Shown here: positions 9,288 through 17,823 of the stretch, piece after piece
Layout: each line of letters opens with the position of its first letter
Position numbering within the stretch: the first letter of the stretch is position 1
Assembly (NCBI GenBank): GCA_965222345.1
Contig: CBDCTS010000007.1
Coordinates: 1,240,001-1,304,000 of the forward strand
DNA: 64,000 nt
Origin: JADFGZ01 sp965222345
GTDB lineage: Bacteria > Acidobacteriota > Terriglobia > 2-12-FULL-54-10
Reading direction: 5' to 3'
The notes under the pieces: generated by a model
What the model was told of the DNA's origin: nothing
The model's input: the letters and a program-made list of their open reading frames with translations, nothing else
The model's database searches: none
Position numbers and translations under genes: made by a program

Positions 9288-9605
9288 ATGGACGACAACG
9301 GAGAGACGAGATTCTTTTACTTTCTCGTCGGCGTGGGTATCGGGGCCCTGGTTGGGGTTTTGTTTGCCCCCAGCTCAGGAGGAAAAACCAGGGAAGTCAT
9401 TGCAAGCAAAGCAGAAGAAGGCCGCGACTTTGTGGTCCGCAAGGGCCGTGAAGTGCGGGAGCAAGCCACTGGATACGTCGAGCTCGGGAAAGAAAAGCTG
9501 GAAAATCAGCGCGACCACTTGTCTGCCGCCGTCGAAGCAGGCAAGCAGGCCTATCGTAGCGAGGCCCAGCCCAGCGGCGCTCCGGAGCAGGAAAGCCTGG
9601 CTTAG
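9288..9605 (+). CDS. YtxH domain-containing protein
   Basis: 105 residues, preceded by GAGGAGG. One N-terminal membrane helix with the YtxH glycine pattern (FFYFLVGVGIGALVGVLFAPSSGGKTRE) is followed by a charged, probably helical region (AEEGRDFVVRKGREVREQA). YtxH-type proteins are small membrane-anchored, often stress-related, proteins of unknown mechanism. The next gene encodes another single-helix membrane protein with a coiled-coil tail, a common pairing. The insertion sequence ends 75 bases upstream, so it may have separated this gene from part of its promoter or supplied a new one. Confidence 0.8.
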   Translation: MDDNGETRFFYFLVGVGIGALVGVLFAPSSGGKTREVIASKAEEGRDFVVRKGREVREQATGYVELGKEKLENQRDHLSAAVEAGKQAYRSEAQPSGAPEQESLA

Positions 9606-9683
9606 GGCGCATGAGATTAACAACTTGAGGCAGCGCGGTGGTAACAGGAGGCTGCCTTTTGCTCTTCAGAGAGGGCGATTCGG

Positions 9684-10199
9684 ATGAATTTCGCAATGGA
9701 AGACGTGCTCCCGGTTCTGACGGTCGTCATTGCCGTCGCACTGTTGGTTCAGATGGGAATTTTGGTTGCGTTGCTGGTGGCTCTGCGGAGATGGTCCAAG
9801 CGTACGGAAACTTTCCTGGAGCGAGTGGAACGGAATATAGAGCCCGTGCTGCAATCGACCCGTGAACTGGTGACCGACAGCAAAGAGAAGCTCAACGCGA
9901 TATCCGCGAACCTAGCTGAAATCAGCGACCTGACCAAAAACCAAATCACCCGGCTGGACGGAATCGTAACGGACGCCTCCGAACGAGCCCGTCTGCAGTT
10001 CACCCGCCTGGATCAACTGGCCTCTGACACCATGGGCCGTATGGAGGAAACCTCGCAGGTGATCCAGCGCAGCGTCCTGACGCCAATCCGGGAAATATCG
10101 GCCGTATTGGCGGGAGTACGCAGCGCCCTGGATTTTCTCTTCCGCCGCGACAAGACGGGCGTAGAGCGAGCCACGCACGACGAAGAACTCTTCATTTAA
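9684..10199 (+). CDS. DUF948-like membrane-anchored coiled-coil protein
   Basis: 171 residues. A single N-terminal membrane segment (about residues 9-34) is followed by a long amphipathic helical region with regular hydrophobic spacing (ERVERNIEPVLQSTRELV ... LAEISDLTKNQITRLDGIV). This resembles DUF948 proteins found next to YtxH genes. No catalytic motif is seen. It probably forms an oligomeric coiled coil on one face of the membrane. Cotranscription with the YtxH gene 78 bases upstream is likely. Confidence 0.65.
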   Translation: MNFAMEDVLPVLTVVIAVALLVQMGILVALLVALRRWSKRTETFLERVERNIEPVLQSTRELVTDSKEKLNAISANLAEISDLTKNQITRLDGIVTDASERARLQFTRLDQLASDTMGRMEETSQVIQRSVLTPIREISAVLAGVRSALDFLFRRDKTGVERATHDEELFI

Positions 10200-10316
10200 C
10201 CGTCTTTCCGGCAGCTATCTTTCGGGCAGCCGCTTTTTACGAGAGTCCCGGATGGGGATGTTTGCTCTCCCATCGGGTCCGCCAAGCAGTTTTCTCCTCA
10301 GATTTGAAAAGCCGGA

Positions 10317-11153
10317 GTGGAAATAGAGTGTCACCAGAGGCTGCCGACTCTCCCGACGGTTCCCCCCTTGGGGGAGTCCGTCAGCCTCTGTTCGGCGGGA
10401 GAAGACTGTGCCATTCTGTTTGCAAAAAACCCGGTCCCGGGACGAGTCAAAACCCGCCTGTCTCCTCATCTAACCCCTGCACAAGCCTGCCGGCTCCACT
10501 GCGCCTCCACCAGCGACGTGGCGGAGTTGTTATCTCAATCGCTGCCTCATGCCCGGAAGTGGATCTTCTGGAGCGAGAGTCCGCTGAGGGAGAAATACGC
10601 CGAGCTTTCGGTGCCCGCCGAGTTTCGCTGCAGTGTCCAGCAAGGCGAAAATTTAGGCGAGCGGATGGGAGCAGCCTTTGCCAGAGCCCTTGCCTCCGGG
10701 GCGCGTCGCGTTGTTCTGTTTGGCAGTGACAGCCCGACGCTGCCCGACGCAGCCGTCCAGGGGGCCTTCGACGCCCTGCTCGATTGCGATCTCGTTTTGG
10801 GTCCCACCGAAGACGGAGGTTACTACCTGATTGGATGCCGCCGTTTTGACGAGCAGTTGTTCCAAAAGGTCGAGTGGAGCACGCGGCGGACATTCGAGCA
10901 GACGATTGCCAATGCGCGGCGGCTCGATTACCGGGTCCGGGTGCTCGAACTCTGGTTTGACCTGGATCAATGGAGCGATGTCGAGCGGCTTCTGCCCGCT
11001 GCCCGCCGGGGCGGTGCGCTACCCGCCCACATGGCTGCTTTGCTGAGGCGACTGGAGACCGAAGGCTCTCCGGCGGTCGCTCATCTTTTTTCGCAGACAG
11101 CGAATCCGTCGCGCACGGGCAGGATCGTAGCGAACAGGTCCGGCGAGGAGTAG
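10317..11153 (+). CDS. TIGR04282-type (DUF2064) glycosyltransferase/nucleotidyltransferase-like protein
   Basis: 278 residues. The core starts at about residue 29 with ILFAKNPVPGRVKTRLSP and carries the DUF2064 motifs LFGSDSPTLPDAAV and LGPTEDGGYYLIGCRR. This GT-A fold family contains enzymes annotated as arsenosugar-biosynthesis glycosyltransferases and cofactor guanylyltransferase-like proteins; the true donor here is unknown. The first 28 residues look unconserved, so the real start may lie further in. The C-terminus overlaps the end of the convergent methyltransferase gene by 73 bases, and the terminal stretch after HMAALLRRLE also looks unconserved. Confidence 0.8.
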   Translation: MEIECHQRLPTLPTVPPLGESVSLCSAGEDCAILFAKNPVPGRVKTRLSPHLTPAQACRLHCASTSDVAELLSQSLPHARKWIFWSESPLREKYAELSVPAEFRCSVQQGENLGERMGAAFARALASGARRVVLFGSDSPTLPDAAVQGAFDALLDCDLVLGPTEDGGYYLIGCRRFDEQLFQKVEWSTRRTFEQTIANARRLDYRVRVLELWFDLDQWSDVERLLPAARRGGALPAHMAALLRRLETEGSPAVAHLFSQTANPSRTGRIVANRSGEE

Positions 11154-11707
11154 ATCAGGCGGTTGAACTCCGCGATGCCCCGCGTGGCGTCATCGGCGGG
11201 CGGCTCGGTCACGCGCCCACTCCACAGTACGTTGTCCGCCAAGAACAGCCCGCCGCTCCGAATCCGCGGCACTGCCTTGTGGAATACCTGGGGGTATTCC
11301 TCCTTGTCCACGTCGTTAAAAATAATATCGAAGATACCCGGAGTCTGGTCCAGCAACTCCAGCGCGTTCCCCTGCAAGATGCGAATCCTGTCGAGAACCC
11401 CGGCGCGGCGGAAAAACTGCTCGGCCTGCCGCGCATTGGACGGGTCGCTGTCAGTGTAATAGATCACCGAACCCGACCGAACGGCCCGAGCGATCCATAT
11501 GGTCGAGTAACCGATGGCCGAGCCCATCTCGAAGACCTCCTTGGCATCCGTGAGCCTGACCAACTGATGAAGGATGCGGCCCACCACGGGTCCAATGATG
11601 GGGATGCGGCGCTCTTGCGCCAGCGCCTCCATCTCCTGGAGCACCGGGTCACGAGCGGGCAACAGCTCCTGTAGATATTGGTTCACGGCCGGGTCTGTAA
11701 TATGCAT
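11081..11707 (-). CDS. Class I SAM-dependent O-methyltransferase
   Basis: 208 residues. The SAM-binding motif I is clear (EVFEMGSAIGYSTIWIARAV), followed by an acidic motif (VIYYTDSDPSNARQAEQFF) and the metal-binding type motif FDIIFNDVDKEEYPQVF. This pattern is that of the CCoAOMT/catechol O-methyltransferase-like family (Methyltransf_3/24), which methylates hydroxyl groups in a divalent-metal-dependent way. The substrate cannot be inferred. It overlaps the converging glycosyltransferase gene at the 3' end and stands alone upstream of the ferredoxin gene. Confidence 0.85.
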   Translation of the reverse strand: MHITDPAVNQYLQELLPARDPVLQEMEALAQERRIPIIGPVVGRILHQLVRLTDAKEVFEMGSAIGYSTIWIARAVRSGSVIYYTDSDPSNARQAEQFFRRAGVLDRIRILQGNALELLDQTPGIFDIIFNDVDKEEYPQVFHKAVPRIRSGGLFLADNVLWSGRVTEPPADDATRGIAEFNRLIYSSPDLFATILPVRDGFAVCEKR

Positions 11708-11803
11708 ATGGCACGCCTTTGAAAGAATCTATTTTCCCTAGCATACAGCGACAATCGCACAGAAAACCACATTGGATTCTACGAAGCAGTGAACAAAAGC
11801 GGC

Positions 11804-12145
11804 TCAGGCGCGGTTGCGTTCCGTGCTGGAATCGGGGATTTCAATTGTGACGTCGCCCCAGACCACGGCGCGGCAGGCGAGGCGGGAGTGCAGCGAGAGG
11901 TTGCTGGTTCTGTACAGGCGGTCCTCCTCGTCCTTCTCCATGGGGGACAGGCAATCGTCACCTTTCTTTACGATCACGTGGCAGGTGATGCAGGCGCAAA
12001 TGCCGCCGCAGGAGTGCCTGAGATCGACCCCATAGTTCAGGGCGACGTCGAGAATGGATTCCGCTTTGCCTTCGTTTTGGTAAGCCAGAGTGCCGGATTC
12101 GTACTCCACCTCGGTATTGGAAGGCAGGAAGATTAGCTTAGGCAT
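11804..12145 (-). CDS. fdx: [2Fe-2S] ferredoxin, ISC/adrenodoxin type
   Basis: 113 residues from the ATG at 12145 (MPKLIFLPSNTEVEYESG); the upstream in-frame ATG would add 13 residues not seen in the family. The cluster ligands are C46, C52 and C55 (CGGICACITC, spacing CX5CX2C) and C91 (RLACRAVV). The short HVIV segment after the third cysteine is typical of adrenodoxin-like and ISC ferredoxins, which donate electrons during Fe-S cluster assembly. An extra cysteine, C50, lies inside the first loop. The iscS gene is immediately upstream in the opposite coordinate sense (transcribed towards fdx), supporting a joint role in cluster assembly. Confidence 0.92.
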   Translation of the reverse strand: MPKLIFLPSNTEVEYESGTLAYQNEGKAESILDVALNYGVDLRHSCGGICACITCHVIVKKGDDCLSPMEKDEEDRLYRTSNLSLHSRLACRAVVWGDVTIEIPDSSTERNRA

Positions 12146-12258
12146 AATATGAGGGCATACTGCAGAGGAATGACGTTTGAGCAAGGCAGCGACAAAGGCG
12201 CAGCCTGCCCTTCGCTCGAATCAGCGATATCTTCGGCGCCGCGTTTTCTTCTGGGATT

Positions 12259-13452
12259 TCATCGCTCTGGCTGCTTCCCGGAAGCGCTTCCGTGGTACAA
12301 GGGAGAAAGTTCCCGCAGACGATTCACCGCCTCCACCACCCGGTCTTTCACATAGTTTACCTCTTCCTCCGTATTGAACCGGCCCAGCCCAAAGCGGATG
12401 GAGCAATGGAGGAGATCCTCTCTGACCCCCAGCGCCTTCATCACATAGCTCGGTTCCACTGCCGCCGACGTACAGGCCGAGCCTGTGGAGAGGGCGACGT
12501 CGCTGAGGCCCATCAACAGGGATTCGGCTTCCACATAGGCGAAGCTCAGGTTTAAGTTGTGCGGCAGACGCTTTGTCGCGTGGCCGTTGAGACAGACCTC
12601 ATCGAGCGCCGCCAGGATGCCGTCCTTCAGCCGGTCGCGCAGATTTCGCAAACGCTCTGACTCGGTGTCCATCTGTTCGCCGCAAATCCGGCAGGCTCTG
12701 CCCAGGCCCACAATTCCCGGCACGTTCAGGGTGCCGGAGCGCATGCCGCGCTCGTGGCCGCCGCCCTCGATCATTGGCGGCACCGCCTGGGGATTTTTCC
12801 GCCGGACGTAGAGCGCTCCAATTCCCTTCGGCCCGTACATCTTGTGGGCCGACAGAGAAAGCAAATCAATGTTCATCTTCTCTACGTCCACCGGCACATG
12901 CCCCACGGCCTGGGTGGCGTCCGTGTGAAATAGAACTCCGTTTTCGCTGGCTATGTGGCCGATATCCGCCACGGGATGAATCGTGCCGATTTCATTGTTG
13001 CCGAACATGACGGTTATCAAGATGGTCCGGCTGTTGATCGCCCGGCGCACCTGGTCGGGGTCCACCAGCCCAGCGCGGTCCACCGGCAGATAAGTGACCC
13101 GGAAGCCGGAGCGTTCCAGCCGCCTGCAGGTGTCCAGCACCGCTTTGTGCTCGGTGGCGACGGTGATGATGTGATTGCCACGGTCGCGGCACCTCTCCGC
13201 TACACCCCGGATAGCCAGATTGTCTGACTCGGTGGCGCCGGAAGTGAATATGATCTCCTTGGGGCCGGCGCCGATGAGCTGAGCCACCTCTTTGCGGGCT
13301 TGTTCGACCGCCGCTTCGGCTTCCCATCCGAAGGAATGCTTGCGGCTGGCGGCGTTGCCGAACTTTTGCAGGAAGTAAGGAGTCATTGCTTCATAGACCC
13401 GCGGGTCCACGGGAGTTGTGGCGTGATTGTCCATATAGATCGGCAGCTTCAT
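12259..13452 (-). CDS. iscS: Cysteine desulfurase IscS
   Basis: 397 residues. A class V PLP-dependent aminotransferase fold: H102 stacks on the cofactor (VATEHKAVLD), K204 in SLSAHKMYGPKG forms the Schiff base, and the mobile sulfur-carrying cysteine is C327 in LSTGSACTSAAVEPSYV, the group I (IscS/NifS) loop. It takes sulfur from cysteine for Fe-S cluster and thiolated-tRNA synthesis. The ferredoxin gene follows 113 bases downstream. No iscU, iscA or hscAB is visible here, so the remainder of the assembly system must be elsewhere. Confidence 0.93.
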   Translation of the reverse strand: MKLPIYMDNHATTPVDPRVYEAMTPYFLQKFGNAASRKHSFGWEAEAAVEQARKEVAQLIGAGPKEIIFTSGATESDNLAIRGVAERCRDRGNHIITVATEHKAVLDTCRRLERSGFRVTYLPVDRAGLVDPDQVRRAINSRTILITVMFGNNEIGTIHPVADIGHIASENGVLFHTDATQAVGHVPVDVEKMNIDLLSLSAHKMYGPKGIGALYVRRKNPQAVPPMIEGGGHERGMRSGTLNVPGIVGLGRACRICGEQMDTESERLRNLRDRLKDGILAALDEVCLNGHATKRLPHNLNLSFAYVEAESLLMGLSDVALSTGSACTSAAVEPSYVMKALGVREDLLHCSIRFGLGRFNTEEEVNYVKDRVVEAVNRLRELSPLYHGSASGKQPER

Positions 13453-13466
13453 GCGGCTACGTGTTC

Positions 13467-14093
13467 CTATGGGCGATTCTTCAGTTTAGGAGACTGGCGG
13501 TAAAGCGGGCCTTGTATCGCTTGTCGCGGATTCTCCATCTCTCTGATTTTCCATTCCAGCAGCCGCCACATCCTGCGCGTGTAAAGAAATCCAGCGGTGC
13601 AAAGCAGAAAAAAGAGCGTCAGGGGAAACGCCAGGGCGCGGAGCAGTGTGCGGGATAAATCATCCAGGTCCTCCCCCCAGCGGAATCCGAGAAAGCCCCG
13701 GAGAGCCTTCCGGTTTCCCCAGTCCAGCCAGAAGAAGTCAGCGTTCTCGTTGACTACCAGAACCTTGGCGGGGAGCAGCAACGTGGCCAGCGCCTTCCAG
13801 CGCCACAGAATAGGCTCCCCGGTGCAGAGAATCACCAGAACTTCCCATCTTTTGCTGCGGAACGAAAACAGCAAGCGCAGCTTTTTCCAGGCGGAGGGAT
13901 AATCGGTGACTGGAAACACGCTGGCAAACTCGCCGGACGGCGGGGCGGGGCGGCAGGTGTACAGATGGTACCGCGCGCCGGGGAAAATTTTGAGAACCTT
14001 TTCCAGAGCACGCCGCCGGACATCCGGCGAGCCGCTCTCGATCAGGAGGACATCCGCGGCTTGGGGCACCTTCTGTCTAAAAAAATATTTCAT
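13467..14093 (-). CDS. Uncharacterised membrane-anchored protein
   Basis: 208 residues, not assigned to a family. The N-terminal 130 residues are soluble and alternate beta/alpha (VLLIESGSPDVRRRALEKVLKIFPGARYHLYTC ... EVLVILCTGEPILWRWKALATLLLPAKVLVVNENADFFWLD). This superficially resembles the nucleotide-sugar half of a GT-9/GT-B glycosyltransferase. One membrane helix follows at about residues 145-168 and the protein ends in a basic tail. Its stop is only 14 bases before iscS and it starts 33 bases after the zinc-ribbon gene, so the four genes may form one transcript. Function unknown. Confidence 0.6.
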   Translation of the reverse strand: MKYFFRQKVPQAADVLLIESGSPDVRRRALEKVLKIFPGARYHLYTCRPAPPSGEFASVFPVTDYPSAWKKLRLLFSFRSKRWEVLVILCTGEPILWRWKALATLLLPAKVLVVNENADFFWLDWGNRKALRGFLGFRWGEDLDDLSRTLLRALAFPLTLFFLLCTAGFLYTRRMWRLLEWKIREMENPRQAIQGPLYRQSPKLKNRP

Positions 14094-14126
14094 CGCTGAA
14101 GGAGACCGGATCCCTTCCCGTTTCTC

Positions 14127-14342
14127 TCAGTAATAATCGGAACAAGACAGAAAGTAGCCGCAGCGGAGGCAAACCAGCTTGCATTGCCGCCCGGTCAGCT
14201 TTGTCGAGCAATTGGGGCAGTGCTCCAGGGGCGCGCTTTCCGGTTTCCGGGTTTCCGGCAGCCGTATGTGCCCGGCACCTTCGTCCCGCGCAATTGGCAG
14301 GTTCTTCCGCAAACTGAGAGATGGCGTCTTTCTCGTATCCAT
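14127..14342 (-). CDS. Zinc-ribbon microprotein
   Basis: 71 residues. After an unconserved basic leader, the C-terminal 30 residues hold CPNCSTKLTGRQCKL then VCLRCGYFLSCSDYY, giving two CXXC knuckles about 17 residues apart plus two further cysteines: a small zinc ribbon. The protein ends exactly on the conserved-looking SCSDYY. It is small and easily missed, but the regular cysteine pattern and tight spacing to the next gene support it. It may bind nucleic acid or a protein partner; no function is known to me. The start is uncertain because only the C-terminal half looks constrained. Confidence 0.65.
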   Translation of the reverse strand: MDTRKTPSLSLRKNLPIARDEGAGHIRLPETRKPESAPLEHCPNCSTKLTGRQCKLVCLRCGYFLSCSDYY

Positions 14343-14754
14343 CAGAAGAATTATAAACGCTTCGTCGGAAAGGCTTCAATCCATTCGGTAATCATACGCC
14401 CCGGCGACCTGCGCGGGTCGGCTTTTCCGGCTGCTGCAGCGGAACCTGCTATTATCGATACTTGCTGTATGGATAGTTCTTGATGTTAAGCCATCCGCAT
14501 CGGCATGTAAATTCAATTTGTCGCTTCTTGCCAAGCAGGGACAACCGCTTTTACTATTAGATTTCCCTCTGCCGGGATCGGTTCATCTTTCTGCTTATCG
14601 CCTCTGTGGCGGGCCGCCTAACCGTGCGATAATTGCTGCCTTTCTAAATAAGTGGCGCGCGGGAAACCGGCGCGCACATTTGGACCTTTCCTGTTGGCCG
14701 GAAGTTCCCGGTTTCCGGCTTCTGTGGGTGATGGAAGGAACTTGAGGAGAAGAG
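14343..14754. other. Intergenic region upstream of the Mrp operon
   Basis: No gene is supported. The region separates the divergent zinc-ribbon gene and mrpA and should contain promoters for both, but I see no convincing -10/-35 pair or riboswitch-like structure. Confidence 0.4.
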
Positions 14755-17064
14755 ATGCTTTTGGCTGCGGCAGTCCTTTCCGGTTTTGTGATGGCGCTCA
14801 TTGCGCCCTGGCTGCACCGGATTGCGCGGAAGGCCTCGGGGTGGGTGATCGCTCTATTCCCTATGGCTCTGACGGTCTGGTTCGCCGGGCGGATTGGCGA
14901 GGTGGCGGCAGGAGAGGTTTTCGCGGCCAGCTACGACTGGGTGCCCAGCCTCGGCATCACTCTGTCGTTATTCCTGGATGGCCTGAGCCTGTTGTTTGCC
15001 CTGCTCATCAGCGGCATTGGGGCGCTGGTGGTGGTTTACGCCGGTTGTTATCTGGCGGGACACGCTTACCTGGGCCGATTCTACGCCTTCCTGTTGATGT
15101 TCCTGGCCTCCATGCTGGGGCTGGTCCTGGCAAATAATATCATCACGCTGTTTGTATTTTGGGAGCTGACCAGCGTGAGCTCCTACCTGTTGATCGGATT
15201 CGAGCACGAGCGGGAAGCAGCGCGGCGGGCGGCTCTGCAATCGCTGCTGGTAACGAGTCTGGGAGGACTGGCGCTGCTGGCCGGACTGCTTTTGCTGGGG
15301 CAGGCCGGAGGGAGCATGGAACTCTCCGAATTGCTGACCCAGGGGGAGACGATCCGGGAGCATCCTTTCTACTTGCCGATGCTGCTGCTGATCTTAGCCG
15401 GAGCTTTCACCAAGTCGGCCCAGTTTCCGTTCCACTTCTGGCTGCCGAGCGCGATGCAGGCCCCAACACCCGTCAGCGCCTACTTGCATTCGGCGACTAT
15501 GGTCAAGGCGGGCATCTACCTGCTGGCGCGGCTCAGCCCGGCGCTGGGGGGAACAGAGACCTGGTTTTATGTCGTCACCGCCGCCGGCGCGGCCACGATG
15601 CTGGTCGGCGCGTACCTGGCCTTCCAGCAAAGCGATTTGAAGCTGATCCTGGCCTATTCAACGGTCAGCGCGCTGGGAATGATCGTGCTGCTGATCGGGC
15701 TCGGCACAAATTTGGCCATGAAGGCAGCCATCGTGTCTCTGCTGGCTCACGCTTTGTACAAGGGCACGCTGTTTCTGGTTGCTGGAGCGGTGGACCATGA
15801 GACCGGCACGAGAGATGTGGATCGGCTCGGCGGACTGCGGCGAGCCATGCCCCTCACGGCGGCAGCAGCGATGCTGGCCGCGCTATCCATGGCCGGGTTT
15901 CCGCCTCTGTTCGGCTTCATCGGAAAGGAAATGGTCTACGAGGCGGCTATTGAAGTCCCAACTTTCGCTTTTTTGTTGATTGGAGTGGTTGTCCTGTCGA
16001 GCATGTTCTTTGTGGCCCTGGCCGGCATAGTAGGATTACGCCCGTTTCTCGGAGGAATCGCTTCCACTCCCCGGCAGCCGCACGAAGCGCCGCTGAGCCT
16101 GTGGCTTGGCCCGTCCTTGCTGGCGGGACTGGGTTTGCTCAGCGGGCTGTTTCCGGGCGCGACAGCCGGATGGCTTGTTACGCCCGCCGTCGCAGCGTCC
16201 TTGGGGCGATCCGTCGAAGTCGAGCTGGCCTTGTTTCATGGATGGAGTCCCGTCCTGCTTCTCAGCGCCATCACCCTGGCCGGAGGGTTCGGCCTCTATG
16301 CTGGCCGGGACGCATGGCGCCGGGTTGCGGCGCGCCTGGCTGCCGCCTCTCGATGGGGCGCCGCGCGATGGTATGAGCTGGCATTCGATGGCATAAATGG
16401 TCTGGCCCGGGCGCAGACACGCTTCTTTCAGAGCGGCTACCTGCGATATTACCTGGCAACGATTCTCGCGACGACCATCGGACTGGCCGCCTTCACTCTG
16501 CTGAGCCGGGCCGAGCTGCCCGTGCTGGGGGTTGGGTTGGATGTTCCCTTTTATCAAGCGGCCCTGGCGGGGTTGATCCTGCTGGCGGCGCTGGCGACGG
16601 TGCGCTCACAAACCTGTTTGGCAGCGGTGGCGGCGCTGGGCGTGGTGGGGTATGGCGTCGCTTTGATCTTTGTCTTGTTCGGCGCGCCGGACTTGGCAAT
16701 GACTCAATTTCTGGTGGAGACCCTGACGGTGATTCTTCTGGTGCTGGTGCTGTATCACTTACCGCCCTTCAAGACTCTTTCCACCGCGCGCGCGCGGGCA
16801 CGCGACGCGGCGATTGCCCTGCTGGCCGGGGGATTAATAACGGCGCTGGTGCTGGCCGCCGGCGCGATCCAGCCCCAGCGCGAAGCTTCCTCCTATATGG
16901 CCAGCAACAGCGCGACCCTGGCGCACGGACGCAACGTGGTCAATGTCATCCTGGTGGATTTTCGCGGGCTCGACACATTCGGCGAGATCACCGTTTTGGC
17001 CGTGGCCGGCATCGGAGTGTACTCGCTGCTCAAGTTGCGAATCCGGAAAGGAAAACATCCGTGA
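14755..17064 (+). CDS. mrpA: Na+/H+ antiporter subunit MrpA (MnhA)
   Basis: 769 residues, preceded by GAGGAG. A NuoL-like polytopic protein with the Mrp/complex-I proton-channel core (FWELTSVSSYLLIGFEHE ... SAQFPFHFWLPSAMQAPTPVSAYLHSATMVKAGIYLLARL). The conserved lysines and histidines of the core are visible. The C-terminal third (from about residue 600) is the MrpB-like DUF4040/DUF4004 region ending FRGLDTFGEITVLAVAGIGVYSLL. With subunits B-G it forms a membrane antiporter that exchanges cytoplasmic Na+ for H+, giving salt and alkali tolerance. Its stop overlaps the GTG start of mrpB. Confidence 0.95.
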   Translation: MLLAAAVLSGFVMALIAPWLHRIARKASGWVIALFPMALTVWFAGRIGEVAAGEVFAASYDWVPSLGITLSLFLDGLSLLFALLISGIGALVVVYAGCYLAGHAYLGRFYAFLLMFLASMLGLVLANNIITLFVFWELTSVSSYLLIGFEHEREAARRAALQSLLVTSLGGLALLAGLLLLGQAGGSMELSELLTQGETIREHPFYLPMLLLILAGAFTKSAQFPFHFWLPSAMQAPTPVSAYLHSATMVKAGIYLLARLSPALGGTETWFYVVTAAGAATMLVGAYLAFQQSDLKLILAYSTVSALGMIVLLIGLGTNLAMKAAIVSLLAHALYKGTLFLVAGAVDHETGTRDVDRLGGLRRAMPLTAAAAMLAALSMAGFPPLFGFIGKEMVYEAAIEVPTFAFLLIGVVVLSSMFFVALAGIVGLRPFLGGIASTPRQPHEAPLSLWLGPSLLAGLGLLSGLFPGATAGWLVTPAVAASLGRSVEVELALFHGWSPVLLLSAITLAGGFGLYAGRDAWRRVAARLAAASRWGAARWYELAFDGINGLARAQTRFFQSGYLRYYLATILATTIGLAAFTLLSRAELPVLGVGLDVPFYQAALAGLILLAALATVRSQTCLAAVAALGVVGYGVALIFVLFGAPDLAMTQFLVETLTVILLVLVLYHLPPFKTLSTARARARDAAIALLAGGLITALVLAAGAIQPQREASSYMASNSATLAHGRNVVNVILVDFRGLDTFGEITVLAVAGIGVYSLLKLRIRKGKHP

Positions 17065-17474
17065 GTTCCCTGATCCTGCGCACGGCTACGCACCTCCTGG
17101 GGCCGTTGCTGCTGTTTTTTTCCATTTTTGTCCTGCTGCGCGGCCACAACGCGCCCGGCGGAGGGTTTGCAGGCGGGCTTGTGGCGGCTGCGGCCTTTGC
17201 GCTCTATGCCATCACCTTTGACGTGCCCTCGGCGCGCTCCGCGTTGCGCGCCGATCCGCACACCCTGATCGGGGCAGGACTGCTGCTGGCCGCCGTGAGC
17301 GGCGGAGTGGCTCTCTTTCTGGGGCGGCCTTTCCTGACCGGGCAGTGGGGCAGCTTGCATGTCCCGGGCGTGGGCGAGGTAGCGCTGGGCACGGTGCTGT
17401 TGTTCGATACGGGCGTCTATCTGGTGGTGCTGGGCGTGACCCTGCTGATTGTCTGGTCGCTGGCGGAGGAATGA
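17061..17474 (+). CDS. mrpB: Na+/H+ antiporter subunit MrpB (MnhB)
   Basis: 137 residues from a GTG start that overlaps the mrpA stop (GTGA). It has four membrane segments with the MnhB motif RGHNAPGGGFAGGLVAAAAFALY near the N-terminus and DTGVYLVVLGVTLLIV near the C-terminus. Part of the seven-subunit Mrp complex. The start is set by the four-base overlap, which implies translational coupling. Confidence 0.93.
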   Translation: MSSLILRTATHLLGPLLLFFSIFVLLRGHNAPGGGFAGGLVAAAAFALYAITFDVPSARSALRADPHTLIGAGLLLAAVSGGVALFLGRPFLTGQWGSLHVPGVGEVALGTVLLFDTGVYLVVLGVTLLIVWSLAEE

Positions 17475-17475
17475 C

Positions 17476-17823
17476 ATGGACATCTGGATTGCATTCGTCA
17501 TAGGCGGCCTCTATGCCGCGGGTTTGTACATGATGATGCGACGCAGCATCGTGAAACTCATCCTCGGCCTGGCGCTGCTGAGCCACGCGGCCAACCTGCT
17601 GATCTTCACGGCAGGAGATCTCACGCGCGGGCGGCCTCCCCTGATCGCAGCAGGGGAAACGAGCCTTACGGCTCCCCACGCAGATCCGATTCCCCAGGCG
17701 CTGGTTTTGACGGCGATCGTCATCAGCTTTGGAGTTCTGGCGTTCGCGCTGGTGTTAGCGCAGCGCACTCACCAGACGGTCGGCACGGACGACCTGGACA
17801 ACTTAAAGGCGACCGACAGATGA
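17476..17823 (+). CDS. mrpC: Na+/H+ antiporter subunit MrpC (MnhC, NuoK-like)
   Basis: 115 residues from the ATG at 17476, one base after the mrpB stop; an earlier in-frame ATG inside mrpB is not needed. Three membrane helices with NuoK-like features: GLYMMMRRSIVKLILGLALLSHAANLLIF, then DPIPQALVLTAIVISFGVLAFALVLA. A glycine/proline-rich loop separates helices two and three. It is a core subunit of the Mrp antiporter. Confidence 0.93.
   Translation: MDIWIAFVIGGLYAAGLYMMMRRSIVKLILGLALLSHAANLLIFTAGDLTRGRPPLIAAGETSLTAPHADPIPQALVLTAIVISFGVLAFALVLAQRTHQTVGTDDLDNLKATDR

Noticed and set aside
13860..14093. Calling the membrane protein at 13467 a glycosyltransferase
   Set aside because: The resemblance to GT-9/GT-B proteins is only in general alpha/beta pattern; no donor-binding motif could be identified.
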